In this document: piece by piece, positions 48,025-48,139 of the stretch
Layout: each line of letters starts with the position of its first letter
Position numbering within the stretch: the stretch's first letter is position 1
Assembly (NCBI GenBank): GCA_964521715.1
Contig: CAZFSS010000032.1
Coordinates: 1-48,139 of the forward strand
Direction: 5' to 3'
Source: DAOVRD01 sp964521715
GTDB taxonomy: Bacteria; Planctomycetota; Brocadiia; SM23-32
DNA: 48,139 bases
Program-made: the position numbers and the translations under genes
Notes under the pieces: model-generated
Databases searched by the model: none
The model's input: the letters and a program-made list of their open reading frames with translations, nothing else
What the model was told of the DNA's origin: nothing

Positions 48025-48139
48025 TTGTGCGTCCCCCGAAGTGCTTTTCCCTCTGGGGGCAGGCCGTGGCCTAAGAGCCTCTAGCAGAATGACCCGTGGC
48101 CGCGACGGAGCGGATTTCGCCGCAGGCCAAGGAGCGTCG

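Noticed and set aside
1..48139. CRISPR arrays, tRNA or rRNA genes, insertion sequences, prophage genes
   Set aside because: No regularly spaced repeats, cloverleaf-like sequences, rRNA signatures, transposases or phage structural genes were seen; the HTH of the methyltransferase resembles excisionases but no integrase is near.
48025..48139. Partial gene or promoter at the right edge
   Set aside because: No clear coding frame or promoter pair could be read in the last 115 bases beyond the ribosome site of the aldo/keto reductase.

Overview
The window (48,139 bases, high G+C by eye, frequent GTG and TTG starts) is a chromosomal segment of a diderm bacterium: it carries lpxB, an LPS-type glycosyltransferase, a LolD-like ATPase and a lipoprotein. 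The mix of an ECF sigma operon, DUF5060-type glycosidase, ADP-ribosylglycohydrolase, CBM9-like fusion and many secreted proteins resembles an uncultured Planctomycetota-type lineage, but this is inference from gene content. An anaerobic life is suggested by a predicted electron-confurcating lactate dehydrogenase (EtfB, ferredoxin-EtfA, GlcD-like), a Re-citrate-synthase-like enzyme, radical SAM proteins and a ferredoxin-fused aldo/keto reductase. I see no rRNA, tRNA, CRISPR array, insertion sequence or prophage.

Layout. 72-3107: lipoprotein and lpxB (minus), then a membrane-anchored unknown (plus). 3197-5746: a plus-strand stress-type operon of ECF sigma factor, zinc-finger anti-sigma factor, CpxP/Spy-like protein and a secreted protein with three internal repeats. 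5872-9859: a minus-strand operon hisS - HEAT/YbjN-like protein - aspS, divergent from a stand-alone coaB. 10840-13725: a large N6-adenine methylase with a possible nuclease domain, with its own promoter. 13808-16388: mtaB and malic enzyme (minus). 16389-16807 is the only gap over 300 bases. 16808-25324: a plus-strand run of a methyltransferase, Re-citrate-synthase-like enzyme, phosphoesterase, lysS, lolD-like ABC ATPase, ilvE, a TIM-barrel isomerase-like protein and an unknown protein. 25424-29106: DegT aminotransferase and two tandem paralogous acetyltransferases (minus). 29385-32984: the Etf/lactate dehydrogenase operon (plus). 33008-34641: a helix-turn-helix/DNA-methyltransferase fusion with a near-consensus promoter and a palindrome at the predicted transcription start. 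34651-39638: acpS, recA, a glycosyltransferase-pseudokinase fusion and an ADP-ribosylglycohydrolase (minus). 39827-45034: a two-module glycosidase, an M48 membrane peptidase and a Tat-type AmrS radical SAM protein (plus). 45045-48024: prepilin peptidase and an aldo/keto reductase-ferredoxin-CBM9 fusion (minus).

The most unusual items are: the self-contained HTH/methyltransferase locus with an operator-like palindrome; a glycosyltransferase fused to a kinase-like domain that has lost both catalytic aspartates; the three-repeat secreted protein in the ECF operon; the two-module glycosidase whose C-terminal GH12-like module seems to lack its nucleophile; the aldo/keto reductase-ferredoxin-CBM9 fusion; and a recurring TTGC-type -35 element in front of many genes. 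Everything here was read by eye; no alignment or database search was run.
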